Assembly: GCA_039619475.1 (NCBI GenBank)
Contig: CM077116.1
Coordinates: forward strand, 280,503,258 to 280,567,257
From: Icerya purchasi
Taxonomy: Eukaryota; Arthropoda; Insecta; Hemiptera; Monophlebidae
DNA: 64,000 nt
Direction: 5' to 3'
A program made the position numbers and the translations under genes. Below the pieces are notes generated by a model. The model was not told the DNA's origin. It saw nothing but the letters and a program-made list of their open reading frames with translations, and made no database searches. Shown here in pieces: positions 36,363-50,590 of the stretch (positions are counted from its first letter, which is position 1; each line of letters opens with the position of its first letter).

Positions 36363-37943
36363 AATATATCAAAAAAAATATCAGGAACGAATTTTAATAA
36401 ACTAAAAACAAGAAAACCGGCCAAAATAACGTTAACCGCATTATATAGCGACGTACACAAGACAAGAATGGACAAAGAAATTGGAGTAAAAATAACACCT
36501 CATATATCAGAACATTACAATGAAGAGCACACGATGAAATATACTGAGAGCGCCAGAATTGAAAATTTCCCATGCGAGAGAGAGAAAACTATAACGGCCA
36601 AAAATTCTTAAACGGCGAAGCAGCATAGAAATACTAGCGAACAACGAGATAAATAATGTAAATATAAAAAACTAATAATTAAAAACCAGGACAGCTTTAT
36701 AGAATAACAGTAAATTAACAGAATAGAATTAAGAAACAACGAGGGAAATCCTGATATAATCAATAAAGAGTGCGAGTAAAGAAATTCTCTCAAAGGTGCC
36801 AGCGGAGAACCAAATCAAGCATGGCTGAGAATTCATGAAAACCTAGCGGAATATTAACTGGAAAATTCAGACGAAAGTTCGCCTGGAAATATCTAATAAA
36901 TAACAGCTGAAGGAGAACGAAAATTAAAATGGAGTTAATGATCACTTAATGGAGACGGGAGTCGCTATTGGGTAAAGAGGTGGGGCACAATGGGGCTGTG
37001 AACACGAATAGATTACAACGAACATACACATCTCACTCCGGTTGATTAAAGTGGTGGAGATCACCCACTAATTACATATTCGTTCACATTATGAGTATAT
37101 CTGTTAAAACATTACACTAAGGAGTAATTGATATATAAATTAATTTAGAAAATATTTTGGTTTGTAGATTTTTCTGTCGTTTGTTCAACAATTATGTGTC
37201 GATGGAACGTGCGATTCGTTTGATTGATTTCGTCATTAATACAATAGGTAATAAGTAGTACCTCGTACCTGGGTGCCAATTTTGTTCTGTTGCAGTACGG
37301 TTAATAATTATTATGATTATATTGTTCCTCAAATTTCTTCCCGGGACGTGACCTGCCCAATAATTCTTTGGAAGTGGAAACGCTCCATGTACTGGACCAT
37401 GATGAGTGCAGTAGGATGGATATGCAAAATATTCTGGCTGGAAGAATAGACCTTTTAATGATCTAGCTGAATCCGGCTGGGGCAAGAAGAGAATGGAAAA
37501 GTTAACCGAGCTCGGGCTGGTGAAAACGTTGATGGTGGGATTTGCAGAATTCCGCTTGGGGAAAGCAGGACTTTAAAAGTTTTCACTCGCCCGGCTGGGG
37601 AAAGGGGGGACCGAGTTTTCTACAATCATCCGGATGGTGTAAACGAACATGTCGTTTACCCCATCTGGATTACAGCAGAACTTTCCGCCCCCTCGTTCTT
37701 CAACCGAGCCATTGGAAATTTTTACCGTTCCCTTTCCCCAACCAGAGTTCTGTCAATTATGCGGCCATGTTATACCCAGCTCGAGTTCGGGGTGTATTGA
37801 CAACCTCGCTTGCCCCAAACCGAGGCGGATACATCACATCAAAACAATATTGTCACGGTCCGAATTTTGCATACCTTATTAGCCGCGCTTATCATCATTC
37901 ACCGAATCACACGCTTCTGCTTGAGAAGACCTTCTACAGAATA
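36363..37943. repeat. Monomer unit 24 (first half-dimer)
   Basis: Begins the dimer region. Diagnostic variants CTTTAAAAG near 37571 and ATGCGGCCATG near 37759 (one G lost) recur exactly 3161 bp later in unit 26. One extra base in GGCCAAAATAACG near 36419. Confidence 0.94.
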
Positions 37944-39524
37944 AATATATCAAAAATAATATCAGGAACGAATTTTAATAAACTAAAAACAAGAAAACCG
38001 GCCAAAATAACGTTAACCGAATTATATAGCGACGTACAGAAGACAAGAATGGACAAAGAAATTGGAGTAAAAATAACACCTCATATATCAGAACATTAAT
38101 TAAGGAGCACACGATGAAATATACTGAGAGCGCCAGAATTGAAAATTTCCCATGCGAGAGAGAGAAAACTATAACGGCCAAAAATTCTTAAACGGCGAAG
38201 CAGCATAGAAATACTAGCGAACAACGAGATAAATAATGTAAATATAAAAAACTAATAATTAAAAACCAGGACAGCATTATAGAATAACAGTAAATTAACA
38301 GAATAGAATTAAGAAACAACGAGGGAAATCCTGATATAATCAATAAAGAGTGCGAGTAAAGAAATTCTCTCAAAGGTGCCAGCGGAGAACCAAATCAAGC
38401 ATGGCTGAGAATTCATGAAAACCTAGCGGAATATTAACTGGAAAATTCAGACGAAAGTTCGCCTGGAAATATCTAATAAATAACAGCTGAAGGAGAACGA
38501 AAATTAAAATGGAATTAATGATCATTTAATGGAGACGGGAGTCGCTATTGGGTAAAGAGGTGGGGCACAATGGGGCTGTGAACACGAATAGATTACAACG
38601 AACATACACATCTCTCTCCGGTTGATTAAAGTGGTGGAGATCACCCACTAATTACATATTCGTTCACATTATGAGTATATCTGTTAAAACATTACACTAA
38701 GGAGTAATTGATATATAAATTAATTTAGAAAATATTTTGGTTTGTAGATTATCCTGTCGTTTGTTCAACAATTATGTGTCGATGGAACGTGCGATTCGTT
38801 TGATTGATTTCGTCATTAATACAATAGGTAATAAGTAGTAACTCGTACCTGGGTGCCATTTTTGTTCTGTTGCAGTACGGTTAATAATTATTATGATTAT
38901 ATTGTTCCTCAAATTTCTTCCCGGGACGTGACCTGCCCAATAATTCTTTGGAAGTGGAAACGCTCCATGTACTGGACCATGATGAGTGCAGTAGGATGGA
39001 TATGCAAAATATTCTGGCTGGAAGAATAGAGCTTTTAAAGATCTAGCTGAATCCGGCTGGGGCAAGAAGAGAATGGAAAAGTTAACCGAGCTCGGGCTGG
39101 TGAAAACGTTGATGGTGGGATTTGCAGAATTCCGCTTGGGGAAAGCAGGACTGGAAAAGTTTTCACTCGCCCGGCTGGGGAAAGGGGGGACCGAGTTTTC
39201 TACAATCATCCGGATGGTGTAAACGAACATGTCGTTTACCCCATCTGGATTACAGCAGAACTTTCCGCCCCCTCGTTCTTCAACCGAGCCATTGGAAATT
39301 TTTACCGTTCCCTTTCCCCAACCAGAGTTCTGTCAATTATGCGGGCCATGTTATACCCAGCTCGAGTTCGGGGTGTATTGACAACCTCGCTTGCCCCAAA
39401 CCGAGGCGGATACATCACATCAAAACAATATTGTCACGGTCCGAATTTTGCATACCTTATTAGCCGCGCTTATCATCTTCCACCGAATCACACGCTTCTG
39501 CTTGAGAAGACCTTCTACAGAATA
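37944..39524. repeat. Monomer unit 25 (second half-dimer)
   Basis: Has AACATTAATTAAGG near 38092, where most units have a one-base-longer ATTACAATAAAG, and ACAGCATTATAG near 38271. Both recur in unit 27. GATTATCCTG near 38748 is also shared with unit 27. Confidence 0.94.
38772..39230 (-). other. Recurrent 152-codon minus-strand frame (unit 25 example), probably not a gene
   Basis: A frame of 152 codons, starting at the ATG inside the dyad centre and reading leftward through the 39 bp subrepeats, is open in more than half of the units. Its 13-residue periodicity (FSSPAFPKRNSAN, then blocks ending SSVN and DSAR) mirrors the DNA subrepeats, and an isoleucine run comes from AAT/ATT-rich DNA. Alpha units break it with a shorter G tract, unit 6 has a stop, and the E units (28, 33, 38) and unit 40 end early. 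No domain or ribosome-entry context is recognisable. Coding is not excluded but is poorly supported. Confidence 0.25.
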
Positions 39525-41104
39525 AATATATCAAAAATAATATCAGGAACGAATTTTAATAAACTAAAAACAAGAAAACCGGCCAAAATAACGTTAACCG
39601 AATTATATAGCGACGTACAGAAGACAAGAATGGACAAAGAAATTGGAGTAAAAATAACACCTCATATATCAGAACATTAATTAAGGAGCACACGATGAAA
39701 TATACTGAGAGCGCCAGAATTGAAAATTTCCCATGCGAGAGAGAGAAAACTATAACGGCCAAAAATTCTTAAACGGCGAAGCAGCATAGAAATACTAGCG
39801 AACAACGAGATAAATAATGTAAATATAAAAAACTAATAATTAAAAACCAGGACAGCTTTATAGAATAACAGTAAATTAACAGAATAGAATTAAGAAACAA
39901 CGAGGGAAATCCTGATATAATCAATAAAGAGTGCGAGTAAAGAAATTCTCTCAAAGGTGCCAGCGGAGAACCAAATCAAGCATGGCTGAGAATTCATGAA
40001 AACCTAGCGGAATATTAACTGGAAAATTCAGACGAAAGTTCGCCTGGAAATATCTAATAAATAACAGCTGAAGGAGAACGAAAATTAAAATGGAGTTAAT
40101 GATCACTTAATGGAGACGGGAGTCGCTATTGGGTAAAGAGGTGGGGCACAATGGGGCTGTGAACACGAATAGATTACAACGAACATACACATCTCACTCC
40201 GGTTGATTAAAGTGGTGGAGATCACCCACTAATTACATATTCGTTCACATTATGAGTATATCTGTTAAAACATTACACTAAGGAGTAATTGATATATAAA
40301 TTAATTTAGAAAATATTTTGGTTTGTAGATTTTTCTGTCGTTTGTTCAACAATTATGTGTCGATGGAACGTGCGATTCGTTTGATTGATTTCGTCATTAA
40401 TACAATAGGTAATAAGTAGTACCTCGTACCTGGGTGCCAATTTTGTTCTGTTGCAGTACGGTTAATAATTATTATGATTATATTGTTCCTCAAATTTCTT
40501 CCCGGGACGTGACCTGCCCAATAATTCTTTGGAAGTGGAAACGCTCCATGTACTGGACCATGATGAGTGCAGTAGGATGGATATGCAAAATATTCTGGCT
40601 GGAAGAATAGACCTTTTAATGATCTAGCTGAATCCGGCTGGGGCAAGAAGAGAATGGAAAAGTTAACCGAGCTCGGGCTGGTGAAAACGTTGATGGTGGG
40701 ATTTGCAGAATTCCGCTTGGGGAAAGCAGGACTTTAAAAGTTTTCACTCGCCCGGCTGGGGAAAGGGGGGACCGAGTTTTCTACAATCATCCGGATGGTG
40801 TAAACGAACATGTCGTTTACCCCATCTGGATTACAGCAGAACTTTCCGCCCCCTCGTTCTTCAACCGAGCCATTGGAAATTTTTACCGTTCCCTTTCCCC
40901 AACCAGAGTTCTGTCAATTATGCGGCCATGTTATACCCAGCTCGAGTTCGGGGTGTATTGACAACCTCGCTTGCCCCAAACCGAGGCGGATACATCACAT
41001 CAAAACAATATTGTCACGGTCCGAATTTTGCATACCTTATTAGCCGCGCTTATCATCATTCACCGAATCACACGCTTCTGCTTGAGAAGACCTTCTACAG
41101 AATA
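39525..41104. repeat. Monomer unit 26 (copy of unit 24)
   Basis: Body identical by eye to unit 24 at +3161 bp, including CTTTAAAAG near 40732 and the lost G near 40922. Its first ~200 bp instead match unit 25 (ATTAATTAAGG). Confidence 0.94.
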
Positions 41105-42685
41105 AATATATCAAAAATAATATCAGGAACGAATTTTAATAAACTAAAAACAAGAAAACCGGCCAAAATAACGTTAACCGAATTATATAGCGACGTACAG
41201 AAGACAAGAATGGACAAAGAAATTGGAGTAAAAATAACACCTCATATATCAGAACATTAATTAAGGAGCACACGATGAAATATACTGAGAGCGCCAGAAT
41301 TGAAAATTTCCCATGCGAGAGAGAGAAAACTATAACGGCCAAAAATTCTTAAACGGCGAAGCAGCATAGAAATACTAGCGAACAACGAGATAAATAATGT
41401 AAATATAAAAAACTAATAATTAAAAACCAGGACAGCATTATAGAATAACAGTAAATTAACAGAATAGAATTAAGAAACAACGAGGGAAATCCTGATATAA
41501 TCAATAAAGAGTGCGAGTAAAGAAATTCTCTCAAAGGTGCCAGCGGAGAACCAAATCAAGCATGGCTGAGAATTCATGAAAACCTAGCGGAATATTAACT
41601 GGAAAATTCAGACGAAAGTTCGCCTGGAAATATCTAATAAATAACAGCTGAAGGAGAACGAAAATTAAAATGGAATTAATGATCATTTAATGGAGACGGG
41701 AGTCGCTATTGGGTAAAGAGGTGGGGCACAATGGGGCTGTGAACACGAATAGATTACAACGAACATACACATCTCTCTCCGGTTGATTAAAGTGGTGGAG
41801 ATCACCCACTAATTACATATTCGTTCACATTATGAGTATATCTGTTAAAACATTACACTAAGGAGTAATTGATATATAAATTAATTTAGAAAATATTTTG
41901 GTTTGTAGATTATCCTGTCGTTTGTTCAACAATTATGTGTCGATGGAACGTGCGATTCGTTTGATTGATTTCGTCATTAATACAATAGGTAATAAGTAGT
42001 AACTCGTACCTGGGTGCCATTTTTGTTCTGTTGCAGTACGGTTAATAATTATTATGATTATATTGTTCCTCAAATTTCTTCCCGGGACGTGACCTGCCCA
42101 ATAATTCTTTGGAAGTGGAAACGCTCCATGTACTGGACCATGATGAGTGCAGTAGGATGGATATGCAAAATATTCTGGCTGGAAGAATAGAGCTTTTAAA
42201 GATCTAGCTGAATCCGGCTGGGGCAAGAAGAGAATGGAAAAGTTAACCGAGCTCGGGCTGGTGAAAACGTTGATGGTGGGATTTGCAGAATTCCGCTTGG
42301 GGAAAGCAGGACTGGAAAAGTTTTCACTCGCCCGGCTGGGGAAAGGGGGGACCGAGTTTTCTACAATCATCCGGATGGTGTAAACGAACATGTCGTTTAC
42401 CCCATCTGGATTACAGCAGAACTTTCCGCCCCCTCGTTCTTCAACCGAGCCATTGGAAATTTTTACCGTTCCCTTTCCCCAACCAGAGTTCTGTCAATTA
42501 TGCGGGCCATGTTATACCCAGCTCGAGTTCGGGGTGTATTGACAACCTCGCTTGCCCCAAACCGAGGCGGATACATCACATCAAAACAATATTGTCACGG
42601 TCCGAATTTTGCATACCTTATTAGCCGCGCTTATCATCTTCCACCGAATCACACGCTTCTGCTTGCGAAGACCTTCTACAGAAAA
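41105..42685. repeat. Monomer unit 27 (copy of unit 25)
   Basis: Matches unit 25 at +3161 bp up to about 42660. From GCTTGCGAAGACC onward it switches to the right-family end and is followed by a CATATATC start. Confidence 0.94.
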
Positions 42686-44266
42686 CATATATCAAAAAAA
42701 ATATCCGGAACGAATTTTAATAAACTAAAAACAAGAAAACCGGCAAATTGACGTTAACCGCATTATATAGAGACATACAGAAGACAAGAATGGACAAAGA
42801 AATTGGAATAAAACTAACACCTCATATATCAGAACATTACAATAAAGAGCACCCGATGAAATATACTGAGAGCGCCAGAATTGAAAATTTCCCATGGGAG
42901 AGAGAGAAAACTATAACGGCCAAAAATTCTTAAACGGCGAAGCAGCATAGAAATACTAGCGAACAACGAGATAAATAATGTAAATATAAAAAACTAATAA
43001 TTAAAAACCAGGACAGCTTTATAGAACAACAGTAAATTAACAAAATAGAATTAAGAAACAACGAGGGAAATCCTGATATAATCATTAAAGAGTGCGAGTA
43101 AAGAAATTCTCTCAAAGGTGCCAGCGGAGAACCAAATCAAGCATGGCTGAGAATTCATGAAAACCTAGCGGAATATTAACTGGAAAATTCAGACGAAAGT
43201 TCGCCTGGAAATATCTAATAAATAACAGCTGAAGGAGAACGAAAATTAAAATGGAATTAATGATCATTTAATGGAGACGGGAGTCACTATTGGGTAAAGA
43301 GATGGGGAACAATGGGGCTGTGAACACGAATAGATTACAATGAACATACACATCTCTCTCCGATTGATTAAAGTGGTGGAGATCACCCACTAATTACATA
43401 TTCGTTCACATTATGAGTATATCTGTTAAAACATTACACTAAGGAGTAATTGATATATAAATTAATTTAGAAAATATTTTGGTTTGTAGATTTTCCTGTC
43501 GTTTGTTCAACAATTATGTGTCGATGGAACGTGCGATTCGTTTGATTGATTTCGTCATTAATACAATAGGTAATAAGTAGTACCTCATACGTGTGTGCCA
43601 TTTTTGTTCTGTTGCAGTACGGTTAATAATTATTATGATTATATTGTTCCTCAAATTTCTTCCCGGGACGTGACCTGCTCAATAATTCTATGGAAGTGGA
43701 AACGCTCCATGTACTGGACCATGATGAGTGCAATAGGATGGATATGCAAAATATTCTGGCTGGAAGAATAAACCATTTAAAGATCTAGCTGAATCCGGCT
43801 TGGGCAAGAAGAGAATGGAAAAGTTAACCGAGCTCGGGCTGGTGAAAACGTTGATGGTGGGATTTGCAGAATTCCGCTTGGGGAAAGCAGGACTGGAAAA
43901 GTTTTCACTCGCCCGGCTTGCGAAAGGGGGGACCGAGTTGTCTACAATCATCCGGATGGTGTAAACGAACATGTCGTTTACCCCATCTGGATTACAGCAG
44001 AACTTTCCGCCCCCTCGTTCTTCAACCGAGCCATTGGAAATTTTTACCGTACGTTTTCCCCAACAGGAGTTCTGTCAATTCTGCGGGCCATGTTATACCC
44101 AGCTCGAGTTCGGGGTGTATTGACAACCTCGCTTGCCCCAAACCGAGGCGGATACATCACATCAAAACAATATTGTCACGGTCCGAATTTTGCATACCTT
44201 ATTAGCCGCGCTTATCATCTTCCACCGAATCACACGCTTCTGCTTGCGAAGACCTTCTACAGAAAA
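42686..44266. repeat. Monomer unit 28 (E type)
   Basis: E markers are TTGACGTTAACC near 42748, GAGACATACAG near 42770, GAGATGGGGAAC near 43299, TGCTCAATAATTCTATGG near 43676, AATAAACCATTTAAAG near 43767 and GGCTTGGGC near 43797. All recur at +7905 bp in unit 33. Confidence 0.95.
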
Positions 44267-45847
44267 CATATATCAAAAAAAATATCCGGAACGAATTTTA
44301 ATAAACTGAAAACAAGAAAACCGGCAAAATGACGTTAACCGCATTATATAGAGACGTACAGAAGACAAGAATGGACAAAGAAATTGGAATAAAACTAACA
44401 CCTCATATATCAGAACAATACAATAAAGAGCACCCGATGAAATATACTGAGAGCGCCAGAATTGAAAATTTCCCATGGGAGAGAGAGAAAACTATAACGG
44501 CCAAAAATTCTTAAACGGCGAAGCAGCATAGAAATACTAGCGAACAACGAGATAAATAATGTAAATATAAAAAACTAATAATTAAAAACCAGGACAGCTT
44601 TATAGAATAACAGTAAATTAACAAAATAGAATTAAGAAACAACGAGGGAAATCCTGATATAATCAATAAAAAGTGCGCGTAAAGAAATTCTCTCAAAGGT
44701 GCCAGCGGAGAACCAAATCAAGCATGGCTGAGAATTCATGAAAACCTAGCGGAATATTAACTGGAAAATTCAGACGAAGGATCGCCTGGAAATATCTAAT
44801 AAATAACAGCTGAAGGAGAACGAAAATTAAAATGGAATTAATGATCATTTAACGGAGACGGGAGTCGCTATTGGGTAAAGAGGTGGGGCACAATGCGGCT
44901 GTGAAATCGGATAGATTACAATGAACATACACATCTCTCTCCGGTTGATTAAAGTGGTGGAGATCACCCACTAATTACATATTCGTTCACATTATGAGTA
45001 TATCTGTTAAAACATTACACTAAGGAGTAATTGATACATAAATTAATTTAGAAAATATTTTGGTTTGTAGATTTACCTGTCGTTTGTTCAACAATTATGT
45101 GTCGATGGAACGTGCGATTCGTTTGATTGATTTCGTCATTAATACAATAGGTAATAAGTAGTACCTCGTACCTGGGTGCCATTTTTGTTCTGTTGCAGTA
45201 CGGTTAATAATTATTATGATTATATTGTTCCTCAAATTTCTTGCCGGGACGTGACCTGCCCAATAATTCTTTGGAAGTGGAAACGCTCCATGTACTGGAC
45301 CATGATGAGTGCAGTAGGATGGATATGCAAAATATTCTGGCTGGAAGAATAGACCTTTTAAAGATCTAGCTGAATCCGGCTGGGGCAAGAAGAGAATGGA
45401 AAAGTTAACCGAGCTCGGGCTGGTGAAATCGTTGACGTTGGGATTTGCAGAATTCCGCTTGGGGAAAGCAGGACTGGAAAAGTTTTCACTCGCCCGGCTG
45501 GGGAAAGGGGGGACCGAGTTGTCTACAATCATCCGGATGGTGTAAACGAACATGTCGTTTACCCCATCTGGATTACAGCAGAACTTTCCGCCCCCTCGTT
45601 CTTCAACCGAGCCATTGGAAATTTTTACCGTACGTTTTCCCCAACAGGAGTTCTGTCAATTCTGCGGGCCATGTTATACCCAGCTCGAGTTCGGGGTGTA
45701 TTGACAACCTCGCTTGCCCCAAACCGAGGCGGATACATCACATCAAAACAATATTGTCACGGTCCGAATTTTGCATACCTTATTAGCCGCGCTTATCATC
45801 TTCCACCGAATCACACGCTTCTGCTTGCGAAGACCTTCTACAGAAAA
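44267..45847. repeat. Monomer unit 29 (d1 subtype)
   Basis: D markers are AGAACAATACAATAAAG near 44411, AAAAAGTGCGCG near 44668, GATTTACCTG near 45070, TTGCCGGGACG near 45242 and AAATCGTTGACG near 45426. The d1 subtype adds TTAACAAAATAG and GTGAAATCGG near 44900. Confidence 0.95.
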
Positions 45848-47428
45848 CATATATCAAAAAAAATATCCGGAACGAATTTTAATAAACTGAAAACAAGAAA
45901 ACCGGCAAAATGACGTTAACCGCATTATATAGAGACGTACAGAAGACAAGAATGGACAAAGAAATTGGAATAAAACTAACACCTCATATATCAGAACAAT
46001 ACAATAAAGAGCACCCGATGAAATATACTGAGAGCGCCAGAATTGAAAATTTCCCATGGGAGAGAGAGAAAACTATAACGGCCAAAAATTCTTAAACGGC
46101 GAAGCAGCATAGAAATACTAGCGAACAACGAGATAAATAATGTAAATATAAAAAACTAATAATTAAAAACCAGGACAGCTTTATAGAATAACAGTAAATT
46201 AAAAAAATAGAATTAAGAAACAACGAGGGAAATCCTGATATAATCAATAAAAAGTGCGCGTAAAGAAATTCTCTCAAAGGTGCCAGCGGAGAACCAAATC
46301 AAGCATGGCTGAGAATTCATGAAAACCTAGCGGAATATTAACTGGAAAATTCAGACGAAGGATCGCCTGGAAATATCTAATAAATAACAGCTGAAGGAGA
46401 ACGAAAATTAAAATGGAATTAATGATCATTTAACGGAGACGGGAGTCGCTATTGGGTAAAGAGGTGGGGCACAATGGGGCTGTGAACACGGATAGATTAC
46501 AATGAACATACACATCTCTCTCCGGTTGATTAAAGTGGTGGAGATCACCCACTAATTACATATTCGTTCACATTATGAGTATATCTGTTAAAACATTACA
46601 CTAAGGAGTAATTGATACATAAATTAATTTAGAAAATATTTTGGTTTGTAGATTTACCTGTCGTTTGTTCAACAATTATGTGTCGATGGAACGTGCGATT
46701 CGTTTGATTGATTTCGTCATTAATACAATAGGTAATAAGTAGTACCTCGTACCTGGGTGCCATTTTTGTTCTGTTGCAGTACGGTTAATAATTATTATGA
46801 TTATATTGTTCCTCAAATTTCTTGCCGGGACGTGACCTGCCCAATAATTCTTTGGAAGTGGAAACGCTCCATGTACTGGACCATGATGAGTGCAGTAGGA
46901 TGGATATGCAAAATATTCTGGCTGGAAGAATAGACCTTTTAAAGATCTAGCTGAATCCGGCTGGGGCAAGAAGAGAATGGAAAAGTTAACCGAGCTCGGG
47001 CTGGTGAAATCGTTGACGTTGGGATTTGCAGAATTCCGCTTGGGGAAAGCAGGACTGGAAAAGTTTTCACTCGCCCGGCTGGGGAAAGGGGGGACCGAGT
47101 TGTCTACAATCATCCGGATGGTGTAAACGAACATGTCGTTTACCCCATCTGGATTACAGCAGAACTTTCCGCCCCCTCGTTCTTCAACCGAGCCATTGGA
47201 AATTTTTACCGTACGTTTTCCCCAACAGGAGTTCTGTCAATTCTGCGGGCCATGTTATACCCAGCTCGAGTTCGGGGTGTATTGACAACCTCGCTTGCCC
47301 CAAACCGAGGCGGATACATCACATCAAAACAATATTGTCACGGTCCGAATTTTGCATACCTTATTAGCCGCGCTTATCATCTTCCACCGAATCACACGCT
47401 TCTGCTTGCGAAGACCTTCTACAGAAAA
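45848..47428. repeat. Monomer unit 30 (d2 subtype)
   Basis: Same D backbone, but with TTAAAAAAATAG near 46199 and GTGAACACGG near 46482. Confidence 0.95.
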
Positions 47429-49009
47429 CATATATCAAAAAAAATATCCGGAACGAATTTTAATAAACTGAAAACAAGAAAACCGGCAAAATGACGTTAA
47501 CCGCATTATATAGAGACGTACAGAAGACAAGAATGGACAAAGAAATTGGAATAAAACTAACACCTCATATATCAGAACAATACAATAAAGAGCACCCGAT
47601 GAAATATACTGAGAGCGCCAGAATTGAAAATTTCCCATGGGAGAGAGAGAAAACTATAACGGCCAAAAATTCTTAAACGGCGAAGCAGCATAGAAATACT
47701 AGCGAACAACGAGATAAATAATGTAAATATAAAAAACTAATAATTAAAAACCAGGACAGCTTTATAGAATAACAGTAAATTAACAAAATAGAATTAAGAA
47801 ACAACGAGGGAAATCCTGATATAATCAATAAAAAGTGCGCGTAAAGAAATTCTCTCAAAGGTGCCAGCGGAGAACCAAATCAAGCATGGCTGAGAATTCA
47901 TGAAAACCTAGCGGAATATTAACTGGAAAATTCAGACGAAGGATCGCCTGGAAATATCTAATAAATAACAGCTGAAGGAGAACGAAAATTAAAATGGAAT
48001 TAATGATCATTTAACGGAGACGGGAGTCGCTATTGGGTAAAGAGGTGGGGCACAATGGGGCTGTGAAATCGGATAGATTACAATGAACATACACATCTCT
48101 CTCCGGTTGATTAAAGTGGTGGAGATCACCCACTAATTACATATTCGTTCACATTATGAGTATATCTGTTAAAACATTACACTAAGGAGTAATTGATACA
48201 TAAATTAATTTAGAAAATATTTTGGTTTGTAGATTTACCTGTCGTTTGTTCAACAATTATGTGTCGATGGAACGTGCGATTCGTTTGATTGATTTCGTCA
48301 TTAATACAATAGGTAATAAGTAGTACCTCGTACCTGGGTGCCATTTTTGTTCTGTTGCAGTACGGTTAATAATTATTATGATTATATTGTTCCTCAAATT
48401 TCTTGCCGGGACGTGACCTGCCCAATAATTCTTTGGAAGTGGAAACGCTCCATGTACTGGACCATGATGAGTGCAGTAGGATGGATATGCAAAATATTCT
48501 GGCTGGAAGAATAGACCTTTTAAAGATCTAGCTGAATCCGGCTGGGGCAAGAAGAGAATGGAAAAGTTAACCGAGCTCGGGCTGGTGAAATCGTTGACGT
48601 TGGGATTTGCAGAATTCCGCTTGGGGAAAGCAGGACTGGAAAAGTTTTCACTCGCCCGGCTGGGGAAAGGGGGGACCGAGTTGTCTACAATCATCCGGAT
48701 GGTGTAAACGAACATGTCGTTTACCCCATCTGGATTACAGCAGAACTTTCCGCCCCCTCGTTCTTCAACCGAGCCATTGGAAATTTTTACCGTACGTTTT
48801 CCCCAACAGGAGTTCTGTCAATTCTGCGGGCCATGTTATACCCAGCTCGAGTTCGGGGTGTATTGACAACCTCGCTTGCCCCAAACCGAGGCGGATACAT
48901 CACATCAAAACAATATTGTCACGGTCCGAATTTTGCATACCTTATTAGCCGCGCTTATCATCTTCCACCGAATCACACGCTTCTGCTTGCGAAGACCTTC
49001 TACAGAAAA
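47429..49009. repeat. Monomer unit 31 (d1 subtype)
   Basis: Repeats unit 29 at +3162 bp, with TTAACAAAATAG and GTGAAATCGG. Unit 29 has the private ATGCGGCTG where this unit has ATGGGGCTG. Confidence 0.95.
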
Positions 49010-50590
49010 CATATATCAAAAAAAATATCCGGAACGAATTTTAATAAACTGAAAACAAGAAAACCGGCAAAATGACGTTAACCGCATTATATAGAGACGT
49101 ACAGAAGACAAGAATGGACAAAGAAATTGGAATAAAACTAACACCTCATATATCAGAACAATACAATAAAGAGCACCCGATGAAATATACTGAGAGCGCC
49201 AGAATTGAAAATTTCCCATGGGAGAGAGAGAAAACTATAACGGCCAAAAATTCTTAAACGGCGAAGCAGCATAGAAATACTAGCGAACAACGAGATAAAT
49301 AATGTAAATATAAAAAACTAATAATTAAAAACCAGGACAGCTTTATAGAATAACAGTAAATTAAAAAAATAGAATTAAGAAACAACGAGGGAAATCCTGA
49401 TATAATCAATAAAAAGTGCGCGTAAAGAAATTCTCTCAAAGGTGCCAGCGGAGAACCAAATCAAGCATGGCTGAGAATTCATGAAAACCTAGCGGAATAT
49501 TAACTGGAAAATTCAGACGAAGGATCGCCTGGAAATATCTAATAAATAACAGCTGAAGGAGAACGAAAATTAAAATGGAATTAATGATCATTTAACGGAG
49601 ACGGGAGTCGCTATTGGGTAAAGAGGTGGGGCACAATGGGGCTGTGAACACGGATAGATTACAATGAACATACACATCTCTCTCCGGTTGATTAAAGTGG
49701 TGGAGATCACCCACTAATTACATATTCGTTCACATTATGAGTATATCTGTTAAAACATTACACTAAGGAGTAATTGATACATAAATTAATTTAGAAAATA
49801 TTTTGGTTTGTAGATTTACCTGTCGTTTGTTCAACAATTATGTGTCGATGGAACGTGCGATTCGTTTGATTGATTTCGTCATTAATACAATAGGTAATAA
49901 GTAGTACCTCGTACCTGGGTGCCATTTTTGTTCTGTTGCAGTACGGTTAATAATTATTATGATTATATTGTTCCTCAAATTTCTTGCCGGGACGTGACCT
50001 GCCCAATAATTCTTTGGAAGTGGAAACGCTCCATGTACTGGACCATGATGAGTGCAGTAGGATGGATATGCAAAATATTCTGGCTGGAAGAATAGACCTT
50101 TTAAAGATCTAGCTGAATCCGGCTGGGGCAAGAAGAGAATGGAAAAGTTAACCGAGCTCGGGCTGGTGAAATCGTTGACGTTGGGATTTGCAGAATTCCG
50201 CTTGGGGAAAGCAGGACTGGAAAAGTTTTCACTCGCCCGGCTGGGGAAAGGGGGGACCGAGTTGTCTACAATCATCCGGATGGTGTAAACGAACATGTCG
50301 TTTACCCCATCTGGATTACAGCAGAACTTTCCGCCCCCTCGTTCTTCAACCGAGCCATTGGAAATTTTTACCGTACGTTTTCCCCAACAGGAGTTCTGTC
50401 AATTCTGCGGGCCATGTTATACCCAGCTCGAGTTCGGGGTGTATTGACAACCTCGCTTGCCCCAAACCGAGGCGGATACATCACATCAAAACAATATTGT
50501 CACGGTCCGAATTTTGCATACCTTATTAGCCGCGCTTATCATCTTCCACCGAATCACACGCTTCTGCTTGCGAAGACCTTCTACAGAAAA
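49010..50590. repeat. Monomer unit 32 (d2 subtype)
   Basis: Repeats unit 30 at +3162 bp. Ends in CATATATC at the start of unit 33. Confidence 0.95.

Larger units (their letters stand above)
36500..42660. repeat. Duplicated 3161 bp dimer (units 24-25 and 26-27)
   Basis: Private variants of unit 24 (37571, 37759) and unit 25 (38271, 38748) reappear at +3161 bp in units 26 and 27, while adjacent units 24 and 25 differ from each other. The match starts within the first ~200 bp of unit 24 and stops ~25 bp before the end of unit 27. The duplication edges are therefore out of phase with my unit boundaries. Confidence 0.88.
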
